DNA of 64,000 nucleotides from Acanthamoeba sp. SK_2022b (GCA_027943245.1 JANDJZ010000064.1:1-64000), one strand, 5' to 3'. Numbered from the stretch's first letter, positions 45,461 through 57,094 are shown. A program made the numbers and translations. Notes: a model not told the origin generated them from the sequence alone.

Positions 45461-48234
45461 CTACATGATCGTGTCGTCCATCGACTCGGTGTTGTGGGAA
45501 GGCGAGTGAGTGGCGCTGGCAGTGTGGGTTCGCGAAATACTGCCGTCCACCACCTGACAGCGTAATACGGAGAATTAGACAAGGACAGCACTCTCGCGAA
45601 CTGTACGGAGCGACAACGCACCAACATAGGTGTTCGCCAGTTCCTGACTAGATCCACCCAAAACACGAATGTTTCCTGTCGATCAAATGTATGGTGAGAA
45701 ATAAGTCACGACCACAACTCGGGTCAGACGAACCTTGGTAAAGGCGAGGACCATGAAGATGATGATGCCGTGACTACCCACAGCCATGGCCTGTATAAGC
45801 CACATCCCGCGGTTCATTCCGCCGGAGAAGGGGCACTCTTCGCCTGGGTTTTAGCAATCGATCTCGTGAGTTGTGGCTGCTGAGTGCGTCATAGACCGAA
45901 AGTCGACAGGGGCGCACCCGTGAGCGCACTGCACTGGATCTGATTGGTGAAGGCCTCCTTATAGTCGTCTTGTCTGGTCTCATTGACCAACCTACAGGCG
46001 AGATCGATTGCGCATGTGTTACTACTGTCCAGTTGCAGTTTGCACGTAGCCCTGATGCAAGCGAGGTCGCGCGCAATACCTGTAGATGCAAAAATACAAA
46101 TAGACGGCCCAATAGAGTACCACTAAGAAGCCCAGACGGATGATCTGGTCGATTTTGATCGCAGATTGCTTGAACTTGGCCTTTACCTGGTGATACGTAC
46201 GGACGGCGTTGGATTGTGAGTGATTCATGTAGATGACGAGGAGCAAATGATCATAGTAGCCACGAGAGTGGTACCCGGATGATCTTAATCAGGCTGATAC
46301 ACACCAGAATCGTGCCGATCAAGAGGTTGAGCAAAACTGGAGGAACAAGCCGGTAAGTTGTTCGTCCGATGGGATCAGATGTCGCCCGATGGAGCATACG
46401 CACCCCATGAATAAAATGCCGCCCAGTCGTAGGGAGCGGCCATCCAGCAGTTGTGGTTGGCGGTTACTCCGCCAAACGCTCGGCCCGCCAGGCCTGACGT
46501 ACCAGCACATACAAAGTTGTGTCGGTGGATGTAAGGGCCAAGCTGGCACTGCATGCCTTCAAGGGCTAGTCAGTATGGAATAGGGTGGCGTACCGATGAT
46601 GACGCACACAGTAGGAACGCCCCAATTAAGAATGTGTTGGAAGTGGTAGATCTTCTTCACCAACTCCTTCCTGATGCCTAGCACCAACAGCTCGAAGATG
46701 TTGAACGTGAGCGTGAGCCACCAGAAACTGCCGGCCACGGCAAAGAAGACCAGTATTATCCCTGCATACGACGAAGGCGTGAGTCGTCTTCGTCGCCAAA
46801 CGCTGCAGCAATGGACCAAGTAAACGCACCTTGGAGCATGCACACGACGCCCTGGCCGTCATTTTCACCGGCGTTGTCCCACGTCGTCATCACCGACGGG
46901 TCGTCCCACGTGCAGGTCACCTTTCTGGGCCCTATTGTGCGCTCGCGTATAAGAGAGATGGTTGGCATGGGGCAACGAGGTGAGAGGTTGGTCCGTGCGG
47001 CGTACCTCCGACCAGGATGGAGAGAAGAATTGACCCGGCGTTCATGGCCGAGCACAGGGAGAGCCAGAAGGGAACGAATGCCGGGAACTGACGCTTGCGG
47101 GGATTGAGCACCCACGTGATGCACATGAAAATGGCCAAGGCGAAGGAGAGACCTGAGACGCGGCGCTAGAGTGTCAGCAACCGTTGGCGGTCTATAGGGA
47201 GGTTGCGAACCTGAGAAGGTAATCATTAGGCCATTTGCCGTATCCCAATCTTCCGGTGTGAACATCGTCGATGGGCACGGCAGCACGCAATAAGTCGACG
47301 GATCGCTGGGATCGGCGCCAGACGCCCTGAACTCGGTCGGATAAGGACAGTCGGCCTGCGAGTACGCCACAGCTGCACACACAAACATCCATCGAGTAAG
47401 ATGGAGCTCCTACCAATGGGCAAAACAAGGAGCATGCGTGAGATGGGCGGCAACGTACTCACATCGCTGGAGGCGTTGTTGCAGTTAGTCGTCGGGTAGA
47501 GCGGACCGCCGGTGAGCGGGTTCGTGGCGTTGCAGTCGGGCGTCTTTGATTGCAGTCCGGCAGCGATAAGGAATGCCCCGCACTTGTCCACCACGTCCTC
47601 GCACACGCTCCTGCATGGCGCTTGGTCTGACAACAAACCACCACGTGCAGGAAAGAAAGTCAGCAACGGTTGCCGTTGGCGGAGAATCTCTCAGAAAAGT
47701 GTGCACGAGAGGTGCGGAGACGAACAGGTGAGACCGGCGGAGGCGTCGAAATGGCAGGAGACGAAGTTGCCCATGCACACCAGCCGTAGCGCGGCGTCAC
47801 GGCATGCTGATGGCACGTAGACGCCAAACAGCTTGGTCATCTCGCTGGCCTCCTTGTCGGCCTGGGCGAAATCCCGTCCCGGCGGCCCGCCAATCCCATC
47901 AGGGATAAGAAATAGTTCTCAAAACTGGCGAACGGGAGCTGGGGCGCAGGTGGTCGCAACGTACGTCGGCATAGGAATGGCCGGGCAGGAGGAGCACGTT
48001 GGGCCATGTCACCACAGGGTCGCACTTGTGCCGCGTGAGCGGCGCCCCTTCGAATGGCACGCACGACTGTCCGTTGGCCAGCACAACCAGCACGCACACA
48101 AGAAAAGCAGCACCCCACGCCACTACGGTCGCGCAAAAGGGCAAAGGAAGGGGCGAGTTGAGGACCAGACGCGGCCAGAGGGTGTGGATGAAGCAAAGGT
48201 CTTCGAGGAAGAACTTACCTCGGGTGGTCATCAC
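45461..48234 (-). CDS. Frizzled/Smoothened-like seven-transmembrane receptor
   Basis: ATG at 48234 starts MTTR; after an intron a signal peptide VAWGAAFLVCVLVVLANG follows. The extracellular part is Cys-rich like a Frizzled CRD: QSCVPFEGAPLTRHKCDPVVTWPNVLLL, a CMGNFVSCHFD segment, then QAPCRSVCEDVVDKCGAFL. Further cysteines lie in TPDCNATN and DCPYPTEF. Seven hydrophobic segments follow over 47.2-45.7 kb, including LSFALAIFMCITWVL, FVPFWLSLCSAMNAGSILL, IILVFFAVAGSFWWLTLTFNIFELLVLG, VLLNLLIGTILVCISLI, IRLGFLVVLYWAVYLYFCIY and GSHGIIIFMVLAFTK. After TM7 comes KETFVFW, a near miss to the Frizzled KTxxxW motif. The Ser/Thr-rich tail ends ESMDDTIM. Dictyostelium has a family of such Fsl receptors with mostly unknown ligands. 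Confidence 0.88.
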
Positions 48235-48804
48235 TGTGGTCTATCGGTGTAGTAAGCAAACTCCCTCACCATCTGGGCGATTATAATCGTAATTAATGAA
48301 AGCGGGGTCTAAAATTCCTTGGTGGAGTCGACACAATTATCAGCGAGGAAGAAACACCTCGGTCGCCGCGTGCGGGAGAGGAAGATGGAGGCTACGAATG
48401 TATTGCAGAGAACAAATAATAAAACATTTTCATGTACAGATGAGGGTCCGAGTGCGAGAGGGACAAAAGAAAACACAAACGGGCAATACAGAAGCACGCC
48501 GGCGCGGATGAACCTAATCCATCGCGAACCACTCGAGAGGCGCAGTCGATTCGTGAAGATGGGTGAACATGTGTGTGCGCGCGCTGCATCGTATTCCATT
48601 ATTTCCTCTTCTGCAGTCTCCCTTCGCTCGGGGCTCGGCTCGTCTTGATGTTGGTGCTTGATTTTAAAGAGGAGAGGTGTGGGAGTAGAGGATGGAGGAT
48701 GTGGTAGTTGGAGGGAGGGAATTGACGTCGTTGTTCAGATGGCATGCGGCTCCATCATGGGGGTAGGGTTCGAATTCGAGAGGTTCGTAGTAGAAGCACA
48801 CAAT
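48235..48804. other. Intergenic region between the Frizzled-like receptor and Rac
   Basis: Promoter of the receptor gene; TATAAT-like sequence on the minus strand near 48284. It also holds the 3' flank of Rac. Open frames here lack recognisable motifs. Confidence 0.4.
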
Positions 48805-49676
48805 TTAGAACAGAGAGCAGCCACCCTTGGCCTTCTTCCTCTTGGAGAAGAGGACCGATTTGACGGCATCGTCGAAAACCGTCTTGAGGTTCTCACCTGA
48901 AAAGGGCCGTGAGGAGGGGGAGAGATGAAGCGAAAAATCGACATTCGTACCAGTAAAGGCAGAGCACTCAATGAACTTGACGGCCTTGAGCTTCCTGGCG
49001 AGCTCCTCGCCCTCCTCGTGCGTGACAGGGCGTTGACCCTGGCCCTTGAGCTTCTCGAGGGTGAGGTTGTCGTTCCTCAGATCGAGCTTGGTGCCAACGA
49101 CGATGAGGGGCACATTGGGGCAGAAGTGGTTGACCTCGGGGAACCACTTGGAGGTCACGTTCTCGAAAGAGACGGGGTTCACCACCGAGAAGCACACCAA
49201 GAACACGTTGGCATTGGCATAGCTGTGCGCCCATTCAGTCAGATGATTTCTCGCCTTAAGTGATGAAGAATTTTTGATGGATGTTTATGGACGAAAGCAC
49301 GCACCTGAGGGGACGCAGACGATCATACTCCTCCTGGCCGGCAGTATCCCACAGACCGAGCTCGATGGTTTCCTCGCCGGCAGTCAGGTTGACGACATAA
49401 TTATCGAAGACGGTAGGCACATACCTGGGGGGGGGGGGTTAGTTGGCTAATCATTCAAAGGGAAACGCATCAAGTCGGCTCAACGCACTCTGTAAGGTTA
49501 AAAAAAGGGAAGAGGTCAGCGGCAGGCTACAAAACATAATAAAATGGCTCAAAATTAGGAAGAAGATGAGGCCCAGTACCTTCGGGGAAGCGGTTGTTGG
49601 CATACGAGATGAGGAGGCACGTCTTACCGACAGCACCGTCGCCTACGACGACCAGCTTGATGGACTTGGTGGCCAT
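48805..49676 (-). CDS. Rac-type Rho GTPase
   Basis: Rho GTPases switch actin dynamics on and off at the membrane. Start [19 protein letters not shown] (P-loop), then [12 protein letters not shown]. After the intron region: [11 protein letters not shown] (switch I, effector loop), [19 protein letters not shown] (switch II), GTKLDLR, ECSAFTG and the insert helix [19 protein letters not shown]. The polybasic end [12 protein letters not shown] is a CaaX box with F at X, which favours geranylgeranylation. Conservation demands one residue (usually E) between FPE and YVPT. Exon 1 ends with G at 49580 and the next large exon begins at 49424 with G, leaving one base missing. An A at 49489, flanked by TTAACCTTACAG and GTGCGTTGAG, supplies it as a single-nucleotide exon and gives FPEEYVPT. 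Confidence 0.95.
49489..49489 (-). other. Candidate single-nucleotide exon of the Rac gene
   Basis: Intron 1 would run 49579-49490 (GTACTGGG to TTACAG) and intron 2 49488-49425 (GTGCGTTG to the C-run and CAG). The A completes codon GAG (Glu) of FPEEYVPT. Other acceptor choices in the interval shift the frame or meet a stop. Confidence 0.7.
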
Positions 49677-50250
49677 TGCTTATGGTGTTGTTGGCTTCTT
49701 AAATTCTTCTACGACAACCTTTTGATTCGATCAGGCCTGTCTCTCCGCTTTTTGCCGGCTCCTCCTTTGGTGTCGGTGGTCGAGAATCGAATGTGTCGAC
49801 TCAAGCCCAGACCGAAATTTAATTCTACCGCGTTGCCGTGTTCGCCGCTCCCGGTAATTCCCCGGTTTAGCCCTAATACCTCCTCCTTTCGCCAAACGCT
49901 GAAAGGCGGGTCGCGTGTCCTGCAGCGAAATTAGCTGCCGCCCGCACGCACCCTTCGGCTAACGCGAGCAACCAGCAGGTGGGTCGTCCTTTTCGCACGC
50001 TTGAGCTTCGGCCAAGGTTGGGCCTGGTTTCACACGAGCACCTTTCGGGGACGTTTCCGGAGCGCTTAGGCTGTTCCTTCAGACATGTTAACCGCGGTGT
50101 TGGTGGTGCGTCTACCGCTTTCTTTTTTTTTCTGGTCGGCAGGACATCATAGTTCACCAGAGACGACGCACGCCGAACGAGCGCCTAAAGTCAAAGGAAG
50201 TGCCAGTGCCTCGGCTGGAGCTGTCCCTGGTACCACATTTAGGACGTGGG
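49677..50250. other. Rac promoter and 3' flank of the large membrane-protein gene
   Basis: Nothing gene-like recognised. Pyrimidine tract near 50118-50132. Confidence 0.4.
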
Positions 50251-51034
50251 TTATGTTGCTGTAGCGACGATGAGCGTTACGGGCTTGTGCGTTGGGTACC
50301 TGAAGTTGCCGGTCCTGTCCGTGGAGCGGCGGGTGAAGTCGAACGACGCAAAGAAGGACGATCCTCCACGCGACTCCCGGGCGCCGTCTTCCGAGAACAT
50401 ACGTGCCCTTCTGGCCTCCATGCTTGGCCGCAACAGGATAGCACTCTGAAGTTGCAAAGAAACGCGTTGGAGAGGAGGCAAGGGTGAGCGTTCAGCCGAG
50501 AGCAGATGCCAGAGATGGTCGGCCCTCCCGGTCGTTGTGCGCACCTCCTTGATCTTGGCGATCTTCTCCTTGAGTTTCTTCTTCCTACGCTTGGCGCGCT
50601 TCTTGCTGCGAAAGTAGAGGGCGTAGATGAGGCCGAACACGAGCAGCAGGAAGGCCGACACGCCGGTGCATATGCCCAGTACATCGTAGAAATTGATGGG
50701 AGGGTAGCCCTCGACATTCATGCTGATGTATAGCCACGGCCACGAGGACAGAAATGCGTCAGCGTCTCAACGCTGGTGATGCACAGCCCCAGTTCGTGTG
50801 TGTGGTGGGAGCAGTGGGCGTGACAGTACCCCAGCAAACCTCCGATCATTACGAACGGCAGCGCAACGGTGGTGAGCGTGTAGGTAAACAGCTCGAATCT
50901 TCTTCGCTTCTTCTCTCTCTGCTTCTCGGCCAGTTGCTTGCTCTTGTTGGCCGCGATTTGGTCCTCAAGCTCTTTACGCTTCACCTTTTTTTGTTCCTAA
51001 GAGGAGGGCCACTCGTGAGCAAGCATGACTCACT

Positions 51035-51097
<63 letters not shown>

Positions 51098-52004
51098 GTT
51101 GTGATGAGAAAGGAGTGCGGTACCTCAAGGTACCCTGATTCGACGATGGCAAGCACGTCGTCGATCTGTTCTCGGATTTCTTCTTTCACCGAGGGGATGC
51201 CAAAGATCAACCGCAGTTCGGCAAAGAAGTGCTGCACACCCCGCGCCAAGTTTGAGGCCCTCCCCAACCTTGCTGGCCGTTCAGACCGAAGAGGGCACCG
51301 AGGGCGAAATGCGTACCGCATACTCAGACCGGCCTCCGCACTCATCGCTGCTCATGCTCAGCGTATACCGCACCATCAGTGTTGCCTAGGTTGGTTGGAT
51401 TAGCGGTCGCTCACGGCCACAGCATACAGCTCGTTCAAGAAGGGAGCAGCATACCAACTCTCTTAGCTGCCCCCGATACCCCTCCATCTGCACGAACGGG
51501 ATGTGGGAGTCCGTGCGCAGGAGATCGGCCTGGCCAATGGACAGATTCCCCAGTTCCAGCAGCACGGCCTGCTCGGCGTGTCTGTACGGAGAGAAAGGGA
51601 GTCGGTGCGCGAACACGAGCAACACGAAATCGAGAGAACGGCCGTACACTTGGAGGGCCAGAAGAAGGTAGATTCCCTGGAAGAGCGAAGGCCAAGTGCG
51701 AACATCAAAGTCCATGTTGTCACTCATCGGCCAGCTCATGCACACGGTGCCTGCAAATAGATTAGGTCGGTGTTAAGAAAACGGTCAATCGAGACGGACA
51801 GCTAGCTCGCTGATAAATGGGAACCAAGCACAGTCGATTGCAGGTACCCTCTCGGGAGAGGCCGATGTAGCGGTTTCTGCGGTGGACCAACACCTTGTCT
51901 TTGCCCTGCGTGCTCGGGTCCGCTGATGGAGGCGGACGGTTGAACTGCCCAAACGCTCTGTGGATTGAGCGTCAGCAAGGGCGCACAGGCAGCCGCACTC
52001 GCAA

Positions 52005-52094
<90 letters not shown>

Positions 52095-53090
52095 GGCTAC
52101 CGCGAGGCCAACGACACAAAGCCGGCGAGGTGTATGCGAACCTGCGGAAGTGGAAGAGACTTTCGTGCAGCTGCCTGGTGGCGGGTTCCTTGTCCACGAC
52201 TATGGTGGTGTGGTGATGGCAGCGCTGAAGGCAGACAGAAACAAGCAGGCACAAACGAGCGTGAGCGCGAAGGCATCTCGGAAGAGGTGATTGCGTGTAG
52301 CAACGAGGAGATCGCAAAGGGAGCAAGCGTACCTGACCGCGGTTGATCCGCATGGGAGGTAGAGACGGGTTCTCGTCGGGCAGGTGGATGAGCCAGTTAC
52401 CGAGGGCCGCCAACGTGATGGGCTTGTCGCCGTAGACCGCCTTGGCCACCCTTCACGTTCACGCGTGCCACAGGTCAGCTAGGACTGGCGTGCCCGGTAT
52501 CTCTTATCGCTACACGTACCTCCCCAGCGCTGCAAAGTGGCGCTCTGCCGGGGACCTCTTGCGCAGCTCCTCCCCTTCGCCCGCCTTCTCCATCGTCTTC
52601 AGCTCCACCATTTCAAAGTCCTCGCCCTCCTCCCCGACCTCTCCTCGGCTTCGCTTCCTGTTCATCTTCTTCAATTTCTTCTTATTCTTCTTCTCCTTGC
52701 CTTTCGCTCCCTTCTTCGCGCGGCCCTCCCCGACGCCGTTCTGACCGCTCGCTTCCTCATCGCTGTTGCATGAGACCTCACCAGCCTCCAGGTCCTGGAC
52801 ATCTCGATGCTCACCGTCGTCGCCTTCCCTCCGGCGGCTCTTCACCTCCTCGGCTCCTCCTCTTCGTTCCGCTGCATCGGTAGGCTTCTCATCGACCTTC
52901 TCCTCGCTCTGCGGCTGCCTCTTCTTTTTCTTTTTCACGTCGCGGCCTTCTTTCTGTCCGGTCTTATCCGACTGTCGTGCCTCCCATCGGGCGTACGCGG
53001 TGCGCAGGTGGTGGACCGTCCCATCGTCGGGCACCTCATCAAAGGTCCAACCGGCGAGTACGCCTTCCACCTGGTGACACGTCACACACA

Positions 53091-53162
<72 letters not shown>

Positions 53163-55753
53163 CACACACACATGCACATGCACACGTCACGCACACATCA
53201 CACACAGACACATGCACACATCACGCACACATGCGTACATCACACAGACACATACAAACATCACGGGCACACACCGCGCAGTGGATAGCAAAGCATTGCC
53301 CACCATCACAGCGTCAGCGATAATGATCATGCTGTCTCGCCCACTTCGAAAGAAACAGCGAACCTGATGCCTGAACTTGGCAAGGAACAGCCACGTGCGT
53401 AGCTCGTCGAGCGTCGCCGACTTGTTGGGCTCTGCGAGGCGGGTTGTAAGCAGACGGCCATGTGGCATCGCCTCGAGACTGGTCCGTACCGTGGTGGAGC
53501 CAATCGAGGTGCAGCACCAGTAGACCGGTGCCCAGTGGATAGAGGACCACCTACAGCAGTTGGCAGTCAGCAAAGATCGCTGAAAGCCTGCGTATGAGAA
53601 TCTGCTACCTCGACGCTGGTAAGGTTAAGCTCGTGGACCAGGACACGCCGCTCGGTGGCGGTGCTGACCTGGCACGAGCCCACTTGTGCCGCCTGTTCGC
53701 CCATGGCCTCCTGCACTCTGTGGCGGCCGGTCGTGTCTCGTCGCCCGTGGTCATGTTCGTGACTGCCTCGGCGATTGCTGGACCTTGCGTCATGCATGCT
53801 CTCTTGCTCCTCGTCCGAGCTCATGCTCTCTTCCTCGCCACCCGCCGGCAGCGCCGAGTCCACGCCCCACACCCTGGCCGTGGGGAAGAGGAGGGTGCGG
53901 GCCTTCTCCGTGAGGCGCAGCGAGCGACACCGCCAGATGTCCAAGCCGAGCCCTGCCAGCGCGCACACATCGAAGACAGCAGGTCAAGTGACTGATCATA
54001 AGCTCAGAGAAGCCGCAGCTGAGGCGCCCGCCACCATAGGTAAGAGAGTGGTGGTACCGTAGGGCTGAGGGAAGTGATCCTTCCACCCCAGTCGCATCCG
54101 AAATTGGGGAGAAAGCTCCCCGGCCTCCACGGGCAGCGTCGGGTTCATCTCCCACAGCTGGATGCCCTTCTATAGAGCAAGCAGGGACACACAGCCAGCA
54201 TCAACGGCTCGAACGAGGGAGATCTCCACAAACAAAAAAAGAAGGGGAGGGAAAGGCCTACTTTTTTGCTCTGGGGCGATGGGATCTTTCGCTGCAGCAG
54301 GAGCTCGGCCCAGTGCGCCGGTTCCGTTTTGGGATCGTCCCAGCTGAAGGCCATCACCAACGCAGTGCGCGCCACGATCGCCTTCACCTCACCTGGAGCC
54401 GCAATTCACACGCGCCATGGGGCATCGAGTGAGATCTGGGCGGCCGTGCCTACACAAACTCACAAGCCAAATAAATAAATAATAAAACAGGTTACGTGAT
54501 TCGTCGGCTGCGTGGTCCAGCTCAAAGGGGTCGCCGATCGGCGGCTGGTGGAACGCGTGGCCAAACGAAGGCAGCAGCTGATGGCATCGCCCAAAAGTGG
54601 ACAACATCCAAACGGGAGAGAGGTGAGCGTAGCTTTCCTAGCGAGCGCCTTGGCGTCCATACCTTTGCCTGCTGATGGGCCACATCAGAGAGCGCTCTCC
54701 TGGCCGAGTGCTTCCCCAGGCTCTGCGTGCGTGTGGTGTGTGTATCGACAGGATCAGGATCTCCCCACCACCAGGGCTCCAAGGAGTAACCTCGCACCGT
54801 CTTTTGGAGCTTCTTCTTGCTCCTTCCGCGGAGATGTTCGCCCGGCGTGCTGACCTCGAAATCCTCGCCTAGAGGAGCGTGTGAGCATGCTGAAAGGGAA
54901 AGAGAGAGGGAAGGGCAACAGGCGGTGGGCGGGGAAGGTGCAGACCCTTCTCCGCAGGCGGCGACGGCGGATGGTAGTCGGACTCGGACTCGGACTCGAC
55001 TTGGATTCGCTCTCGTCTGTCCCGTTTGGAGCGTGGCGTGAGGCCCACCAGACGATCGTCATCGCTGCCGTCGTCGATGAAATAGGACACACGCTTCCTG
55101 CCCTTCTTCTTGCGCTTCTTCTTCTTCTTCTCCTTCTGCCGCTTCCTCCGACTCTTGTCGTCTTCTTCGAGCGTTATCTCTTCTTCATCGCCGTAGGTCG
55201 AGGAGGGAGTAGACGTCGAAGAAGAAGACGACGACGATGAAGTAGAGTCATCCGAAGAAGCGCTTGCCCTTCTTCTCCCGCGCTGCGTAATGTGCTTCTT
55301 GAGTTTCGAACGTCCGAAGGCCGTCAAGTCTTTGATGCTCTTTGTGAGCCTGTTGTCGCCGGAGGAAGAGGAAGAGGAGCTGCTGTCGGATGCTGAGGCT
55401 TCGTCGTGCTCGTCGTTGCTTCCTTTTCGTCTGCTCTTGGCGAGGCGTCTGGTTTCTCCATCGCTTGGAGACACGCTGCCGCTGTTGCTCCTCCGCCGCA
55501 GAGGCCTACGCGACGAAGAGCTGTGCGGGCTCGAGCCGGCCTCATCTTCACTGCTGCTCAGGGTGAACTTGGGCAGTGCGTGGCTCACAGAGAACGTGGC
55601 AGCAGTGTTCAAAGGTCGCTGGGGCGTCGAACCCAAGTGGAGCGATTGCCTTCGATTTGCACTAACTTCATCTCCAGAATCCGACGCAATGTCTTCTTCC
55701 TCTCCTGCTTCGGCACTCTTGGCGTCTGTGTCTGATTCTGAAGAGGTGCCCAT
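50251..55753 (-). CDS. Large uncharacterised protein with charged N-terminus and C-terminal membrane segments
   Basis: The start at 55753 gives MGTSSESDTDAKSAEAG and a long Ser/Lys/Glu-rich disordered region (to about 54900). Folded-looking exons follow: GEVKAIVARTALVMAFSWDDPKTEPAHWAELL (54380), KGIQLWEMNPTLPVEAGELSPQF (54170), GLGLDIWRCRSLRL, and VVLYPLGTGLLVLHLDWLHHG (53540). Then come another Lys/Glu-rich insert (52970-52600), VHRRNRYIGLSREGTVCMSWP (about 51900-51720), and FDVRTWPSLFQGIYLLLALQVYGRSLDFVLL. The end has a helical stretch (EEIREQIDDVLAIVESGYLE), a basic coiled-coil and two membrane segments (TLTTVALPFVMIGGLLG, GICTGVSAFLLLVFGLIYALYF) followed by a basic tail. The beta-strand phrase LYPLGTGLLVLHL, the G-SREG phrase and the paired C-terminal TM helices recall uncharacterised bacterial CorA-like membrane proteins. 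That link is from memory and weak. Exon ends are partly guessed. Confidence 0.65.
51035..51091. repeat. (GT)n microsatellite
   Basis: In an intron of the large membrane-protein gene between ESGYLE and the KVKRKELEDQIAANK exon. Confidence 0.95.
52005..52093. repeat. (CAACAG)n microsatellite
   Basis: Hexanucleotide run of about 14 copies. It would encode poly-Gln on the plus strand and poly-Cys on the minus strand. It lies between the donor after FHFRR and the acceptor before AFGQFNRPPPS, so it is intronic in the minus-strand gene. Confidence 0.9.
53083..53272. repeat. (CA)n microsatellite with degenerate CACAT flank
   Basis: Pure CA run to about 53165, then imperfect ACATCACACA/CACATGCACA units to about 53272. 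It falls in an intron of the large membrane-protein gene. Confidence 0.9.
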
Positions 55754-55811
55754 TGCTCGAGCTAGCTCATTTCTAAAGATATGTTTTATGTGAGATGGAA
55801 ATGCCGAAAAG
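55754..55811. promoter_or_regulatory. Very short divergent promoter
   Basis: Only 58 bp separate the start of the large membrane-protein gene (-) from the first in-frame ATG of the oxygenase gene (+); 103 bp if the oxygenase starts at 55857. No TATA box is evident. Confidence 0.5.
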
Positions 55812-57094
55812 ATGCCAAAAAGTTGGCCAAATCCCTGCCGTTTGGGCCATAATCATATGGAAAAGAAGAGAAAAAGAAATGCAGAAGATGAGGCTGGTGG
55901 CTTGCCAGGACGGGCAGGCGCTCGGTCCGTGAGCATTGCCGCACCGACACATTTCTCTCTAAAGGCGCTTCTCGACACTCACAAGGCCTCGGACATCCGC
56001 AGGACTTTCTGTGCACGATTGCGCCAACACGGCTGGGCAATAATCGAGCTTGACTGTGCCGAGCGAGACAAGGACGGCGATGCAGAGGTAGTGCGCAGGG
56101 CCAGCGAAGCGGGCGAGCGCTTCTTCCTCCAGGCGACGCAGGAACAGAAGGAAGCCTCCCGCCTCCTCTTCAGCGAGGGACCCGGCGGCCGTGGCAAGGG
56201 GCTGGTGGGCTATAACAGTCCCACGCTTGCCAAGGAGGTCTACCGTCTACGTAGAGGGTCCGACGCCCAGCCCTGGCCCTCTCCGGAGGATGGCGCGTTC
56301 AAGGCGTCGGTGGAGGAGGCATTTGCTCTGCTAGAGGAGATTGTCGATACCGCGATGCGATGGGTGGGCGCGGACCTGGCATCAGCCGACGAACCTGCTG
56401 ACCATCTTCTCCAACGCTACTGCCGCACCTCTCATGACCGGCGTGCGCTTCTGAGCGAGGAACACACGGCGGACGGCGGTGATTCCACCACCGCTGATGT
56501 TGTCGAGGAACGATGCGGCCTAAGTGTTCCGAGGATGCGATTCGACACCTCGCCCTTCGATCTCTTCTACTACAAGAACTCCGAAGAAGCACAGCACATT
56601 GCCAATTGCCATCGACACGTCGGTGCGACTAGCTTCGCTGACTGCTGAGAGCAATCTCGTGTGTGTGTGCTGACCGATCCGTATGCTCGCGTGTCCTGGC
56701 GCCAGACCCAGGGTTCATGACAGTGGTGCCTTGTGCAGCGACTCCGGGCCTCCAGCTTCTGGACGCCGCTACGATGGAATGGCTCAGCGTACGGATCCCC
56801 TGGAAGCTGTCCTTGGGCCTTCCGTCTGGGCAATTGATCAAGTCAATGCATCTGTGGCACAGGTCGAGCAGACGGGCAGGGTCCACAGAGACGTGGCCCT
56901 GTTTTGCGGCCAGAGCCTGCAGACAGTATCAGAAGGAGCCTACCCTGGTAAAGAGCACCTCATGTCATCGCTCGTGCGTTCCGCTCTGGTCTCTGACCGT
57001 TCTCGCCCCAGGGATCGTGCATTGCGTGGGGAAGAGCAGCCGGCCGCGGCTGTCGCTCGTCTACGAACTTCGCCCTGCTGTGCCCCACATGTGA
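55812..57094 (+). CDS. 2-oxoglutarate/Fe(II)-dependent oxygenase, isopenicillin-N-synthase-like fold
   Basis: The N-terminal exon has RRTFCARLRQHGWAIIELD and ERFFLQATQEQKEASRLLF, typical of the non-haem dioxygenase N-terminal domain. Then comes GLVGYNSPTLAKEVYRLRRG, as in this family's substrate-side region. The iron site is HVDPGF (His and Asp of HxD; codon split by the intron after CHRHV) and the distal His in AYPGIVHCVG. The 2OG-binding Arg-x-Ser lies in RPRLSLVYELRP. Intermediate exon: VEQTGRVHRDVALFCGQSLQTVSEG. Two further introns are inferred where the unspliced frame is open but unlike the family (56790-56862 and 56942-57011). Substrate unknown. The start is 55812 or 55857 (MEKKRKRN, a basic stretch that could be a nuclear signal). 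Confidence 0.88.

Noticed and set aside
51802..52449. Minus-strand ORF with a long poly-Cys tract and plus-strand ORF with poly-Gln
   Set aside because: The (CAACAG)n run lies in an intron bounded by good splice sites; both tracts are artefacts of the repeat.
56663..57094. Unspliced reading of the oxygenase C-terminus as one long exon
   Set aside because: The unspliced frame lacks the family pattern, whereas splicing gives the VALFCGQSLQ, HCVG and RLSLVYELRP blocks in order.
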